Origin: Demequina soli
GTDB taxonomy: Bacteria; Actinomycetota; Actinomycetes; Actinomycetales; Demequinaceae
Length of the DNA: 64,000 bases
Direction: 5' to 3'
NCBI RefSeq assembly: GCF_000971195.1
Contig: NZ_BBLZ01000001.1
Location: 186,001-250,000 of the forward strand
This document shows, in pieces, positions 16,633-26,836 of the stretch; positions within the stretch are counted from its first letter, which is position 1, and every line of letters starts with the position of its first letter. A program made the translations under genes and the position numbers. Under the pieces are notes generated by a model. The model saw only the letters and a list, made by a program, of their open reading frames with translations. It did not search any database and was not told the DNA's origin.

Positions 16633-18288
16633 ATGCTGCACCACGCGCCCCTCATCACGACGATCGCGGTGGGCCTGGTCGCGGCGTTCGCCCTCGGCCT
16701 GATCGCGCAGAGGCTGCGGCTGTCCCCCATCGTCGGCTACCTCGCCGCGGGGCTGCTCATCGGCCCGCACTCGCCCGGCTTCGTGGGCGACGTCGACCTC
16801 GCGCAGCAGCTGAGCGAGATCGGCGTGATCCTGCTGATGTTCGGCGTCGGGCTGCACTTCTCCTTCAAGGAGCTGCTCGCGGTGCGGCGCGTCGCGGTCC
16901 CGGGCGCGATCGTGCAGATGATCGTCGCGACCGGGCTCGGCACGGGCCTCGGCCTGCTGCTCGGCTGGGACCTCACCGCCGCGATCCTGTTCGGCCTCGC
17001 GCTGTCCGTCGCGTCGACCGTGGTGATGCTGCGCGCGCTCGAGGAGCGCCAGATGCTCGACACCCGCGCGGGCCACATCGCCGTCGGCTGGCTCATCGTC
17101 GAGGACCTCGCCATGGTGATCGCCCTGGTGCTGGTCCCCGTGCTCGCCGGCGGGGACGCGGTCTCGGGCGGTGAGCTCGCGGGCGAGCTCGCGCTCACGG
17201 TCCTGCGCGTGGGCGGCTTCGTCGCGCTCATGTGGATCGTGGGCCGCCGCGTGATCCCGTGGACGCTCGCGCGCGTGGCCGACACGGGCTCGCGCGAGCT
17301 CTTCACGCTCGGCGTGCTCGCGATCGGCCTCGGCGTCGCGGTGGGCGCCGCATGGGTGTTCGAGGTGTCGTTCGCGCTGGGCGCGTTCTTCGCGGGCATG
17401 ATCCTGCGCGAGTCGGACCTGTCGCACCGCGCGGCGGAGGACTCCCTGCCGCTGCGCGACGCGTTCGCGGTGCTGTTCTTCGTGGCGGTCGGCATGCTCG
17501 TCGACCCGGCCGTCGTGTGGCAGCACCCGGTGGCGCTGCTCGCGACCGTCCTCGTGATCGTCGCCGGCAAGTTCGGCATCGCGTTCGTGCTCGTGAGGGC
17601 GCTGCGCTACTCGCGGTCGATGTCGGTCGTGGTCGCCGCCTCGCTCGCGCAGATCGGCGAGTTCTCCTTCATCCTCGTCACGCTCGGCGAGGACCTCGGC
17701 GCGCTGCCGGGGCAGGCGCGCGACCTGGTGCTCGCGGGCGCGATCGTGTCCATCATCCTCAACCCGCTGCTGTTCGCGTGGGTGTCGCGCGTCGTCGCGC
17801 GCCGCGCGGCCAAGGACGTCGCGGAGGCCTCGCCCGACGACGGCCCGATCGCAGCCGCCGCGACGGGCCACGTGATCGTGGTCGGCTACGGGCGCGTCGG
17901 CGGCCGGGCCGCGCGCCGGCTGTGGGCCGCCTCGATCCCGGTGGTCGTGATCGACGACGACGAGACCCGCGTGGCCGCCATCCGCGACCTGGGGCACGAG
18001 GCGATCCTGGGCAACGCGGCGCGCGCGAAGGTGCTGGGCGCCGCGGGCATCGGCTCGGCGCGCGCCGTGCTCGTCGGCGTGCCGGACCCGCTCAACGCGG
18101 GCGCGGTGGTCGCGAAGGCGCGCGAGCTCGCGCCGGACGCCGACATCGTCGCGCGCGGCCACGGCTCGAGGGACGTCGCCTACCTCCAGGAGCAAGGCGC
18201 CAGCCGCGTGCTCGTGGGCGTCCACGAGGTCGCCGACCTGATGGTCGAGAGGGTCGGAGGCCCGGAGAACGAATCCGAAAGGGCTTAG
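16633..18288 (+). CDS. Monovalent cation:proton antiporter, CPA2/KefB-YbaL type with TrkA-N domain
   Basis: 551 residues. Residues 1-390: about 12-13 membrane segments with family signatures 'LRLSPIVGYLAAGLLIGPHS', 'EIGVILLMFGVGLHFSFKEL' and 'FEVSFALGAFFAGMILRES'. Residues about 410-540: a Rossmann TrkA-N domain 'GHVIVVGYGRVGGRAARRLW' that senses NAD(H) or similar. Likely K+ efflux in exchange for protons in the plasma membrane. It lacks a glutathione-gated module, as expected in actinobacteria. Confidence 0.9.
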   Translation: MLHHAPLITTIAVGLVAAFALGLIAQRLRLSPIVGYLAAGLLIGPHSPGFVGDVDLAQQLSEIGVILLMFGVGLHFSFKELLAVRRVAVPGAIVQMIVATGLGTGLGLLLGWDLTAAILFGLALSVASTVVMLRALEERQMLDTRAGHIAVGWLIVEDLAMVIALVLVPVLAGGDAVSGGELAGELALTVLRVGGFVALMWIVGRRVIPWTLARVADTGSRELFTLGVLAIGLGVAVGAAWVFEVSFALGAFFAGMILRESDLSHRAAEDSLPLRDAFAVLFFVAVGMLVDPAVVWQHPVALLATVLVIVAGKFGIAFVLVRALRYSRSMSVVVAASLAQIGEFSFILVTLGEDLGALPGQARDLVLAGAIVSIILNPLLFAWVSRVVARRAAKDVAEASPDDGPIAAAATGHVIVVGYGRVGGRAARRLWAASIPVVVIDDDETRVAAIRDLGHEAILGNAARAKVLGAAGIGSARAVLVGVPDPLNAGAVVAKARELAPDADIVARGHGSRDVAYLQEQGASRVLVGVHEVADLMVERVGGPENESERA

Positions 18289-18299
18289 GCGTCCGATTT

Positions 18300-18389
18300 C
18301 CAATGACAGATGTGACGGGTGTGATCGGGCGCGAGGGCGACGTCGATCTCGCCCTTCACACGCACCACTTCCTTCACATTTGTCATTGG
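18300..18389. promoter_or_regulatory. Widely spaced inverted repeat and hairpin between antiporter and wHTH gene
   Basis: CCAATGACAGATGTGA (18300-18315) and TCACATTTGTCATTGG (18374-18389) are inverted copies with one mismatch, 58 bases apart. Between them AGGGCGA/TCGCCCT (18334-18355) forms a modest hairpin that may end the antiporter mRNA. The two outer arms look like paired sites for a regulator, most simply the adjacent winged-helix protein. Confidence 0.6.
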
Positions 18390-18408
18390 CAATCCGTACC
18401 CTGAGGGC

Positions 18409-18822
18409 ATGAGCCACGACGCGGTGCGCCTCGACGCCCTCATCAAGGCACTCGGTCACGCCTACGACGCCGCCTTCGACGATGCGCTCGCCGACCGCTC
18501 CACCACCCGCGCCGAGTTCGTCCTGCTGAGCGTCCTCGCGGGCGCCCCCGACCCGCTCGCCTGGGACGCGGTCGAGGGACGCATGCCGCCCGGCTACGGC
18601 GCGGGCCGCCTCACCGACGCGTGGAACGGCCTGGCCGCGGGCGGCTGGGTCGCCGAGGAGGACGGCCTCTTCGCCGCCACCGCGACCGGTCGCGACGCCC
18701 TCGCCGACCTCCACGTGGAGGTCGACAGCATCCACGAGCGCGCCACCGACGGCCTCACGGAGCCCCAGATCGAGGCCGCCACCGCCGCGCTGAGGACGAT
18801 GCTCGGCAACCTCGAGGACTGA
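18409..18822 (+). CDS. MarR-like winged-helix protein
   Basis: 137 residues with the helix-rich layout of a MarR protein: 'TTRAEFVLLSVLAGAPDPLA', a short recognition region 'GYGAGRLTDAWNGLAAGGWV', a wing ('EEDGLFAATATGRDAL') and a long C-terminal helix. The match is weak, so it may be a divergent or degenerate regulator. The upstream inverted repeat suggests autoregulation. Convergent with the AhpD-family gene, with only 3 bases between. Confidence 0.6.
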   Translation: MSHDAVRLDALIKALGHAYDAAFDDALADRSTTRAEFVLLSVLAGAPDPLAWDAVEGRMPPGYGAGRLTDAWNGLAAGGWVAEEDGLFAATATGRDALADLHVEVDSIHERATDGLTEPQIEAATAALRTMLGNLED

Positions 18823-18825
18823 GCG

Positions 18826-19239
18826 CTACTCCACCCCGCGCATAACGCGGTTCCAGGCGTTGGTGGTCGCGACGACCTCGACGATCGCGCCCAGCTGGGT
18901 CGCGTTGAACCACTCGCCGGCGTGCGCGCGGGCCTCCTCCTCGAGCGCGCGCGGCGCGTCCGTGAGCACCTCGGCCAGGCGCAGCGCCGCCATCTCGCCG
19001 TCGCTCACCAGGCCGGGACGGATCTGGCGGGCGGGCCGCGCGAGCGCGCTGATGAGGTCGGGACGCGTGCCGGCGTCCGCGAGCGACTCCGCGTGCAGGC
19101 GTATCGAGTGGCGGCAGCCGTTGAGATGGGACACGCGCAGCCGCAGCAGGTCGCGCAGGCGACGCTCGAGCACGTCGCCGGCGTCGCCGTCGAGCCGCTC
19201 CAGCGCCTTGAGGAAGCCGGCGCCCACCCTCGCCTCCAT
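18826..19239 (-). CDS. AhpD/carboxymuconolactone decarboxylase-family protein
   Basis: 137 residues, all-helical CMD/AhpD fold. The family's redox motif, usually C-x-x-C-x-x-x-H, here reads 'NGCRHSIRLHAESLAD': the second Cys is Ser while His is kept. 'LLRLRVSHLNGC' and 'EWFNATQLGAIVEVVATTNA' confirm the family. Loss of the resolving Cys suggests no classical disulfide peroxidase activity; a one-Cys mechanism remains possible. ATG at 19237-19239 chosen. Confidence 0.82.
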   Translation of the reverse strand: MEARVGAGFLKALERLDGDAGDVLERRLRDLLRLRVSHLNGCRHSIRLHAESLADAGTRPDLISALARPARQIRPGLVSDGEMAALRLAEVLTDAPRALEEEARAHAGEWFNATQLGAIVEVVATTNAWNRVMRGVE

Positions 19240-19309
19240 GCCTCCCGAGGCTACCGGCGCATCGTCCTCCGCCCGGGCCGCACGCGCCGCCGGCGGGCAT
19301 GATGCTGTC

Positions 19310-19627
19310 ATTCCTCGTATCTCACCCGCGGCGCTGGCGACCCTCGCGGGCGCGCTCGCCGTCAACGCGCTGCCGCACGGGACGGCCGCCGCGCGAGGCC
19401 GCCCGTTCCCCTCGCCCTTCGCGGACCCGCCCGGGCGCGGCATGTCGCCGCCCGCGCACAACGCCGCCTGGTCCGCGATCAACGCCGCCGGCGCCGTCGC
19501 GTGCGGCGCACTCGCCCTGCGGAGGGACGATGCGCGGGACCTGGCCGTACCCGCCGCGGCCGGGGCGGCGGTCATGGCCGTCGTGGTGGCCGCGTGGTTC
19601 GGGCCGCTGCTGCGGCATCGGCCCTGA
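19310..19627 (+). CDS. Small membrane protein, start uncertain
   Basis: A frame of about 105 residues containing 'LAGALAVNALPHGTAAARG', 'RPFPSPFADPPGRGMSPPAH' and two hydrophobic segments; this N-A-x-P-H plus F-P-x-P-F pattern is seen in a family of small actinobacterial membrane proteins. No ATG, GTG or TTG opens the frame near the expected start; ATT at 19310 is the best-placed codon. Either a rare start is used or the 5' end has been damaged. Two ATGs nearby (19299, 19302) are in a different frame. Confidence 0.45.
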   Translation: MPRISPAALATLAGALAVNALPHGTAAARGRPFPSPFADPPGRGMSPPAHNAAWSAINAAGAVACGALALRRDDARDLAVPAAAGAAVMAVVVAAWFGPLLRHRP

Positions 19628-19664
19628 TTCCGCGCATCGTCCACCCTCTGGAAGAATGGCGCCC

Positions 19665-22418
19665 ATGACTTCGCGCATCCCGGACAAGGCCACCGTCGAC
19701 GGGCTTGAGGACCGCTGGAACGAGGCCTGGGAGGCCGCCGGCACGTACCGCTTCGACGAGTCGAGGACTCGCGACGAGGTGTACTCGATCGACACCCCGC
19801 CGCCGACCGTCTCGGGCTCCCTGCACGTCGGCCACGTCTTCAGCTACACGCACACGGACGTGGTCGCCCGCTTCCAGCGCATGCGCGGCCGCGAGGTGTT
19901 CTACCCGATGGGCTGGGACGACAACGGCCTGCCCACCGAGCGCCGCGTCCAGAACTACTACGGCGTGCGCTGCGACCCCACGCTTCCCTACGTCGAGGGC
20001 TACGAGCCCCCGTTCGAGGGCGGCGAGGGCAAGTCCGTCAAGGCGGCCGACCAGCAGCCCATCTCGCGCCGCAACTTCGTCGAGCTGTGCGAGCGCCTCA
20101 CCGCGGAGGACGAGAAGCAGTTCGAGTCGCTGTGGCGCCACCTCGGCCTCTCGGTCGACTGGTCGCGCACCTACCAGACCATCTCCCCCTCGTCCCAGGC
20201 GGTCGCCCAGCAGGCGTTCCTGCGCGGCCTCGCCCGCAACGAGTGCTACCAGGCCGAGGCGCCGACCCTGTGGGACGTGACGTTCCGCACCGCGGTCGCG
20301 CAGGCGGAGCTCGAGGACCGCGAGCGTCCCGGCGCCTACCACCGCCTGGCGTTCGAGCCGGCGGCGGACATGGAGGAGGCCACCGGCTCGTACGAGTCGA
20401 TCTGGATCGAGACGACGCGCCCCGAGCTGCTGCCCGCGTGCGTGGCCCTGGTCGCCCACCCGGACGACGAGCGCTACCAGCCGCTGTTCGGCAAGCACGT
20501 GCGCACGCCGCTGTTCGGCGTCGAGGTGCCCGTCGTGGCGCACCACCTCGCCCAGCCCGACAAGGGCTCCGGCATCGCGATGATCTGCACCTTCGGCGAC
20601 GTCACCGACGTCACCTGGTGGCGCGAGCTGCGCCTGCCGACCCGCCCCGTCATCGGCTGGGACGGCCGCATGCTTGCCGAGGCGCCGCACGGCATCGAGT
20701 CGGAGGCGGGCCTCGCCGCGTACGCCGAGATCGCCGGCATGACCACGTTCTCGGCGCAGAAGCGCATCGTCGAGCTGCTCGTCGAGGCCGGCGTCATGGA
20801 CGGCGAGCCGCGCCCCATCTCCCACCCCGTGAAGTTCTTCGAGAAGGGCGACAAGCCGCTCGAGATCGTCACCACGCGCCAGTGGTACATCCGCAACGGC
20901 GGCACCGACAAGGCGCTGAACGATGCGCTGGTGGCCCGGGGTGGCGAGCTCGACTTCGAACCCGACTTCATGCGCGTGCGCTACGAGAACTGGGTCAAGG
21001 GCCTCACGGGCGACTGGCTGATCTCGCGTCAGCGCTTCTTCGGCGTGCCGATCCCCGTCTGGTATCCCGTCCTCGCGGACGGCTCGCCCGACTACGAGAA
21101 CCCCATCGTCCCCGGCGAGGACGCCCTTCCGGTGGACCCGTCGGCCGACGTGCCCGCCGGCTACACCGCGGACCAGCGCGACGTCCCCGGCGGCTTCACC
21201 GGCGAGAAGGACATCATGGACACGTGGGCGACCTCGTCGCTCACCCCGCAGATCGTGTGCGGCTGGCGCGACAACCCCGCGCTGTTCGCGGCCACGTTCC
21301 CCATGGACCTGCGCCCGCAGGGCCAGGACATCATCCGCACGTGGCTCTTCTCCACGGTGGTGCGTTCGCACGCCGAGCACGGCACGCTGCCGTGGAAGCA
21401 CGCCGCGATCTCCGGCTGGATCCTCGACCCCGACCGCAAGAAGATGTCGAAGTCGAAGGGCAACGTCGTCACGCCGATGGGCCTGCTCGAGCAGCACGGC
21501 TCGGACGCGGTCCGCTACTGGGCCGCCGCCGCGCGCCTGGGCACGGACGCCGCGTTCGACGAGGGCCAGATGAAGATCGGCCGTCGCCTCGCGATGAAGG
21601 TGCTCAACGCCTCGAAGTTCGTGCTCGGCGCGACGGGCATCGCGACCGCCGCGGACGCCTCGCTCGAGGCCGGGCTCGCCGCGACCGCGCACGTGACCTC
21701 CGCGTCCGTCACGGAGCCGCTCGACCGGGCCATGCTGTCGGCGCTGGCCGACGTCGTCGACGCCGCCACCAAGGCGCTCGAGGGCTACGACCACACCAAG
21801 GCCCTCGAGGTCGCCGAGACGCTCTTCTGGACGTTCTGCGACGACTACCTCGAGCTGGTCAAGGCGCGCGCCTACGACGGCGCCGCCCCCGGCGAGGCCA
21901 TCGATCCGCTCGCGACGTGCTCGGCGGGCGCCGCATCGGCCCGCGCCGCGCTCACCCTCGCCCTGCAGACGTTCCTGCGCCTGTTCGCGCCGGTGCTGCC
22001 GTTCGCGACCGAGGAGGTGTGGAGCTGGTTCCAGGAGGGCTCGGTGCATCGCGCGTCCTGGCCCGTGTCGTCGCCGCTGCGCGAGGTCGCGGGTGCGTCC
22101 TCGCAGGGCGCTCCCCTGCTCGCCGCCGCGGGCGAGGCGCTGTCCGTGCTGCGCAAGGTCAAGTCGGAGGCGAAGGTCTCGCAGCGCACCGCGATCGTGT
22201 CCGTGGACCTGCTGGTGCCGGCCGCGAAGGCGGGCTTCGTGCGCGCCGCGGAGCCGGACCTGCTCGCCGCGGGCCGCGTCGAGGCGATGCAGATCGTCGA
22301 CACGGAGGCCGCTCTCGAGCCCAACGTCGACGGCCTGGGCTCCGAGGACGGCTCGTCCGACGAGATCGCCGACCCCACCGTCATGCGCACCGAGAACGCG
22401 GTGCTCGCGGAGGCCTGA
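19665..22418 (+). CDS. valS: Valyl-tRNA synthetase
   Basis: Charges tRNA-Val (Val + ATP + tRNA). 917 residues. Signature 1 is 'TVSGSLHVGHVFSYTHTDVV' (HVGH form of HIGH, near residue 52); the second is 'DRKKMSKSKGNVVTP' (near residue 594). The CP1 editing domain lies between. The C-terminal anticodon-binding helices end in a short acidic tail. The ATG at 19665 is preferred over the in-frame ATG at 19656 because GGAAG lies 9 bases before it. Confidence 0.95.
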   Translation: MTSRIPDKATVDGLEDRWNEAWEAAGTYRFDESRTRDEVYSIDTPPPTVSGSLHVGHVFSYTHTDVVARFQRMRGREVFYPMGWDDNGLPTERRVQNYYGVRCDPTLPYVEGYEPPFEGGEGKSVKAADQQPISRRNFVELCERLTAEDEKQFESLWRHLGLSVDWSRTYQTISPSSQAVAQQAFLRGLARNECYQAEAPTLWDVTFRTAVAQAELEDRERPGAYHRLAFEPAADMEEATGSYESIWIETTRPELLPACVALVAHPDDERYQPLFGKHVRTPLFGVEVPVVAHHLAQPDKGSGIAMICTFGDVTDVTWWRELRLPTRPVIGWDGRMLAEAPHGIESEAGLAAYAEIAGMTTFSAQKRIVELLVEAGVMDGEPRPISHPVKFFEKGDKPLEIVTTRQWYIRNGGTDKALNDALVARGGELDFEPDFMRVRYENWVKGLTGDWLISRQRFFGVPIPVWYPVLADGSPDYENPIVPGEDALPVDPSADVPAGYTADQRDVPGGFTGEKDIMDTWATSSLTPQIVCGWRDNPALFAATFPMDLRPQGQDIIRTWLFSTVVRSHAEHGTLPWKHAAISGWILDPDRKKMSKSKGNVVTPMGLLEQHGSDAVRYWAAAARLGTDAAFDEGQMKIGRRLAMKVLNASKFVLGATGIATAADASLEAGLAATAHVTSASVTEPLDRAMLSALADVVDAATKALEGYDHTKALEVAETLFWTFCDDYLELVKARAYDGAAPGEAIDPLATCSAGAASARAALTLALQTFLRLFAPVLPFATEEVWSWFQEGSVHRASWPVSSPLREVAGASSQGAPLLAAAGEALSVLRKVKSEAKVSQRTAIVSVDLLVPAAKAGFVRAAEPDLLAAGRVEAMQIVDTEAALEPNVDGLGSEDGSSDEIADPTVMRTENAVLAEA

Positions 22419-22500
22419 GCCTCCCGCACGTCCGGCTCGCCCCGCGCGGCGTCCCTGTTCCGGGGGGCGTCCCGCCGGGCGGGCCGTCGCGTCTCCCCTG

Positions 22501-23136
22501 CTACCCCTCGAGCAGCGCGGCCGCGAGGGCCCGCTCGACCCAGGCCGCGTACTCCGCGAGGGACCAGCCCTCGACCTCGACCAGCTGGGCGTAGGTATGG
22601 GGGTGGCCGACGCTCCAGATGAGCGCCGCGACGTCCGCGCGCGGGAGGTCCCTCGCGCCGGGCCGCTCACGCAGCTGGTCCGCCGCGAGGCCGTAGTGCG
22701 CGAGCCGCTGGGACGCGCGCCGGCGCTCGAGCTCGGCGACCGCGTCGTCGTGCGCCGCCGCCTCGCGGATCAGCCGGATCACCGGCGCGACCCGCGGCTG
22801 CGACTCGGCGAACCACGCGGCGAGCACGGCGACCATCTCGCGCGCGGTCGCGGTGGCGCCGGCCCGCTCGGCCATGAACTCGGGCACCCGGCGCGGGGCG
22901 CCCGGGCCCGCGGCCGCGGCGTCGAGGACCGCGTCGAGCACCTCGCGCTTGCTGCCGACCGCGTTGTACACGGTCTGGACCGCGACGCCCGCCTCCCGCG
23001 CGATGTCGGCGATGGAGGTGCGGCCGTAGCCCTTGTCGACCATGAGGGCATGCGCGGCCTCGACGATGCGCGCACGCGTGGCCTCCGCGTGCCGGCGCGG
23101 GGCGCGGCTCTCGGCCGAGGTCTTGACGGCGTCCAC
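22501..23136 (-). CDS. TetR-family regulator
   Basis: 211 residues. N-terminal helix-turn-helix 'TRARIVEAAHALMVDKGYGR', 'TSIADIAREAGVAVQTVYNA' is unmistakable TetR; the C-terminal ligand domain is Arg/Ala-rich. It is divergent from an FMO-like gene and the shared 65-base gap has two related palindromes, so it probably represses both. Confidence 0.9.
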   Translation of the reverse strand: MDAVKTSAESRAPRRHAEATRARIVEAAHALMVDKGYGRTSIADIAREAGVAVQTVYNAVGSKREVLDAVLDAAAAGPGAPRRVPEFMAERAGATATAREMVAVLAAWFAESQPRVAPVIRLIREAAAHDDAVAELERRRASQRLAHYGLAADQLRERPGARDLPRADVAALIWSVGHPHTYAQLVEVEGWSLAEYAAWVERALAAALLEG

Positions 23137-23140
23137 GCCA

Positions 23141-23178
23141 TTAGAATAGCGTTCCAGTTGTTGGAATCATGTTCCAAC
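23141..23178. promoter_or_regulatory. Two TetR-type operators
   Basis: GTTGGAATCATGTTCCAAC (23160-23178) is a perfect palindrome around TCATG. TTAGAATAGCGTTCCAG (23141-23157) is an imperfect copy of the same TTGGAA-N5-TTCCAA plan, 19 bases away. Both sit between divergent starts. Confidence 0.75.
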
Positions 23179-23201
23179 TACTGCGTGTCGGGAGGTGCGC
23201 C

Positions 23202-24275
23202 GTGGACGATCAGCACGATGTCGTGGTCATCGGAGGCGGCCAGGCGGGACTCGCCGCCGGCCACCACCTCGAGCGGGCCGGCGTGGACCACGTGGTCCTC
23301 GACGCGGGGCCCGCAGCCGGGGCCCAGTGGCGCAGACGCTGGGACACGCTGCGGCTCTTCACCCCCGTCCAGCACTCGACCCTGCCCGGCCTCGCCTGGG
23401 AGCACCCCCGCGGATACTTCCCCACCAAGGACGAGGTCGCCGACTACCTCGAGCGCTACGAGGATGCGCGCGCGTTGCCCGTGCGCCATGGCGTCGCGGT
23501 GAACCGGCTCGCACGAGGGCCCCGGGGCTTCGCGCTCGAGACGTCCGCGGGACCGATGCGCGCCGGCGCTGTGGTGGTCGCGACCGGCGCGACCACCCTC
23601 CCCCACGTGCCGGAGGTCGGCGCGGGGATGGACCCGAGCATCGTCCAGGTGCACTCGGACGCGTACCGGTCGCCCGCGGACGTGCCGGGCCGCAGGGTGC
23701 TGGTCGTCGGGTTCGGGACGTCCGGCGCGGAGATCGCGGTCGAGCTCGCGGCCGCGGGTCGTGAGGTGACCATCGCCGGGCACCCGACCCCGCACCCGCC
23801 CGACGCCCTGCTCGCCGTCGCCGGCGGCGCGTGGTGGGTGGTGATCACGCGCGTCCTCAACCGGCGCACGCCGATGGGCCGCAGGGTCGCGCCGCAGGCG
23901 CTCGCGCACGGCGCCCCGCTCATCCGGATCTCGGCGCACGATGTCGAGGCGGCCGGGGTGCGGCGGGTGGGCAGGATCGAGGGCGTCGACGCCGGGGTGC
24001 CCGTCGCGGACTCGGGGCCGCTGGAGGTCGACGCCGTCGTGTGGTGCACCGGCTACCGCGGCGACCTCGGGTGGATCGACGTGCCCGCGCTCGAGAGGGA
24101 CGCGCACGGGTTCCCGGTGGCGCCCTTCGGGCTCGCGCCGGCGGTGCCGGGGCTGACCTTCGTGGGGATGCCGTTCCAGACCCGGATGGCGTCGCAGCTC
24201 CTGGGAGGCGTGGGGGACGACGCGGCGTCGGTGGTGGCGGCCCTGACCGGGGACCGCGAGGCGCTGGCCGCCTGA
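23202..24275 (+). CDS. Flavin-containing monooxygenase-like NAD(P)/FAD protein
   Basis: 357 residues. FAD site 'DVVVIGGGQAGLAAGHHLER', FMO-like 'WRRRWDTLRLFTPVQHSTLP', second NADPH Rossmann 'GRRVLVVGFGTSGAEIAVEL', and ATG motif 'VVVATGATTLPHVPEV'. Similar to small FMO/thioredoxin-reductase-like oxidases in actinobacteria (CzcO-like). The substrate is unknown. GTG 23202 with GGGAGG six bases upstream is preferred; an ATG at 23169 lies inside the operator. Confidence 0.85.
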   Translation: MDDQHDVVVIGGGQAGLAAGHHLERAGVDHVVLDAGPAAGAQWRRRWDTLRLFTPVQHSTLPGLAWEHPRGYFPTKDEVADYLERYEDARALPVRHGVAVNRLARGPRGFALETSAGPMRAGAVVVATGATTLPHVPEVGAGMDPSIVQVHSDAYRSPADVPGRRVLVVGFGTSGAEIAVELAAAGREVTIAGHPTPHPPDALLAVAGGAWWVVITRVLNRRTPMGRRVAPQALAHGAPLIRISAHDVEAAGVRRVGRIEGVDAGVPVADSGPLEVDAVVWCTGYRGDLGWIDVPALERDAHGFPVAPFGLAPAVPGLTFVGMPFQTRMASQLLGGVGDDAASVVAALTGDREALAA

Positions 24276-24386
24276 CCACCCGCCCCGGGCGCGCCGATGT
24301 CCCCGACACCGCGCGCGGACCGCTCCCTCCCCAGGACCCGCGACCCCCCGGTCCCGCGGGTCGCGCCGACGGCTAGAACTGGGCGT

Positions 24387-25316
24387 GTGACCCACCTCCG
24401 CGTTCTTCCCTCGCAGGCATCCGGCGAGATGCTCGTCGACACGCTGCGCCGCACCACGCGCGCGTTCACGTTCGCGGAGCTCGCGAGCATGTCCTCCGCC
24501 CGCAAGGCCCGGACCGCGATCGGACACGGGGAGGCGGTCCGCATCCTTCCGGACGCCTACGTCGCGGATGTCCATCAACGATCCTTCGAGGCGCGCGTCG
24601 ACGCGGCGCTGCTGTGGGCGGGCGTGACGGGGACGCTGTCGGGCCCCGCCGCGATGCACGTGTGGGGGTTCCTCGCCGAGCCGCCGAGCGTCGTCGACCT
24701 GGTCGTGCCCCACCCCATGCATCACCAGACGCCGGAGTGGCTGCGGATCCGGCGGATCAGCTGGCAGCCGCCGCTGTCGCGGATCGGCGGGAAGACGCTG
24801 GTGGGGCCGGCGCACGCCGTGGTGCTCGGGTACGGGCTCCTCCCCGGAGGTCAGCGCGCCGCCGCGGTGCACAAGGCCATCTCGACCCACCTGGTGAGCG
24901 CCCGCTCGCTGCTCGACGCGCTCGAGGCGGTCCCGCGCGTCCCGGCCCGGCGCGAGCTGGCGCAGCGCCTGACCGACGCCGAGACCGGCGCCGAGACCGA
25001 CCTCGAGGAGCGCGGCCCGCGCAGGGTGTTCAACACCGGCGAGTTCGCGAGGCTCGTGCGCCAGCACCACGTCATGGCGAACAACCGCAGCTACCGCCTC
25101 GACATGTTCGATCCGGCGACGCTGACCGACGTCGAGCTCGACGCCGACGAGCTCCACTCGACGCCGCTGCAGCGTCAGCGGGACATGCGCCGCGACGCGG
25201 ATCTCGCGCTCGTGGGGATCCAGACGATCCGCCTGAGCCACCGCGACGTCACCGAGCGCCCCGAGTGGTGCCGCGCGCTGGTGCGCGGCGTGCTCGTGGC
25301 ACGCGCGACACGGTAG
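24387..25316 (+). CDS. Hypothetical protein with DUF559/Vsr-like C-terminus
   Basis: 309 residues. The N-terminal 130 residues resemble AbiEi-type winged-helix proteins ('FTFAELASMSSARKARTAIG', 'SGPAAMHVWGFL'). The C-terminal 80 residues look like the DUF559 restriction-endonuclease-like fold: 'YRLDMFDPATLTDVELDADE' then 'RQRDMRRDADLALVGIQTIR'. Such fusions are frequent in actinobacterial genomes with no proven role. GTG 24387 chosen; the longer ATG-started frame has a Pro/Arg-rich leader. Confidence 0.6.
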   Translation: MTHLRVLPSQASGEMLVDTLRRTTRAFTFAELASMSSARKARTAIGHGEAVRILPDAYVADVHQRSFEARVDAALLWAGVTGTLSGPAAMHVWGFLAEPPSVVDLVVPHPMHHQTPEWLRIRRISWQPPLSRIGGKTLVGPAHAVVLGYGLLPGGQRAAAVHKAISTHLVSARSLLDALEAVPRVPARRELAQRLTDAETGAETDLEERGPRRVFNTGEFARLVRQHHVMANNRSYRLDMFDPATLTDVELDADELHSTPLQRQRDMRRDADLALVGIQTIRLSHRDVTERPEWCRALVRGVLVARATR

Positions 25317-25389
25317 GCGACAATCGGCTACCGGTCAGGCGCGCAGATCCGCTGAGACCGACAACCGTCTACCCATTCGGAGAAAAGGG

Positions 25390-26646
<1,257 letters not shown>

Positions 26647-26779
26647 CGGGAGACTCCTCTCACGAGCAACGTCGTGCCCCTCCAGGCTACCCACGCCCTC
26701 CGACATGCGGGAGACGGCACGCCGGTCCCGCCCGTGCCCGGGGCGGCCGCGGCACGATGCGCGGGCCGCCCGGACGCGC

Positions 26780-26823
26780 CGAGGGGCGCCGTGCACGGTG
26801 TGCTCCGCGCGCGACGCCCCTCG
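26780..26823 (-). terminator. Terminator hairpin after clpP2
   Basis: 9-bp stem CGAGGGGCG (26780-26788) with CGCCCCTCG (26815-26823) and an internal GTGCAC, 14 bases beyond the clpP2 stop. Confidence 0.65.
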
Positions 26824-26836
26824 ATCACGGGTCGTC

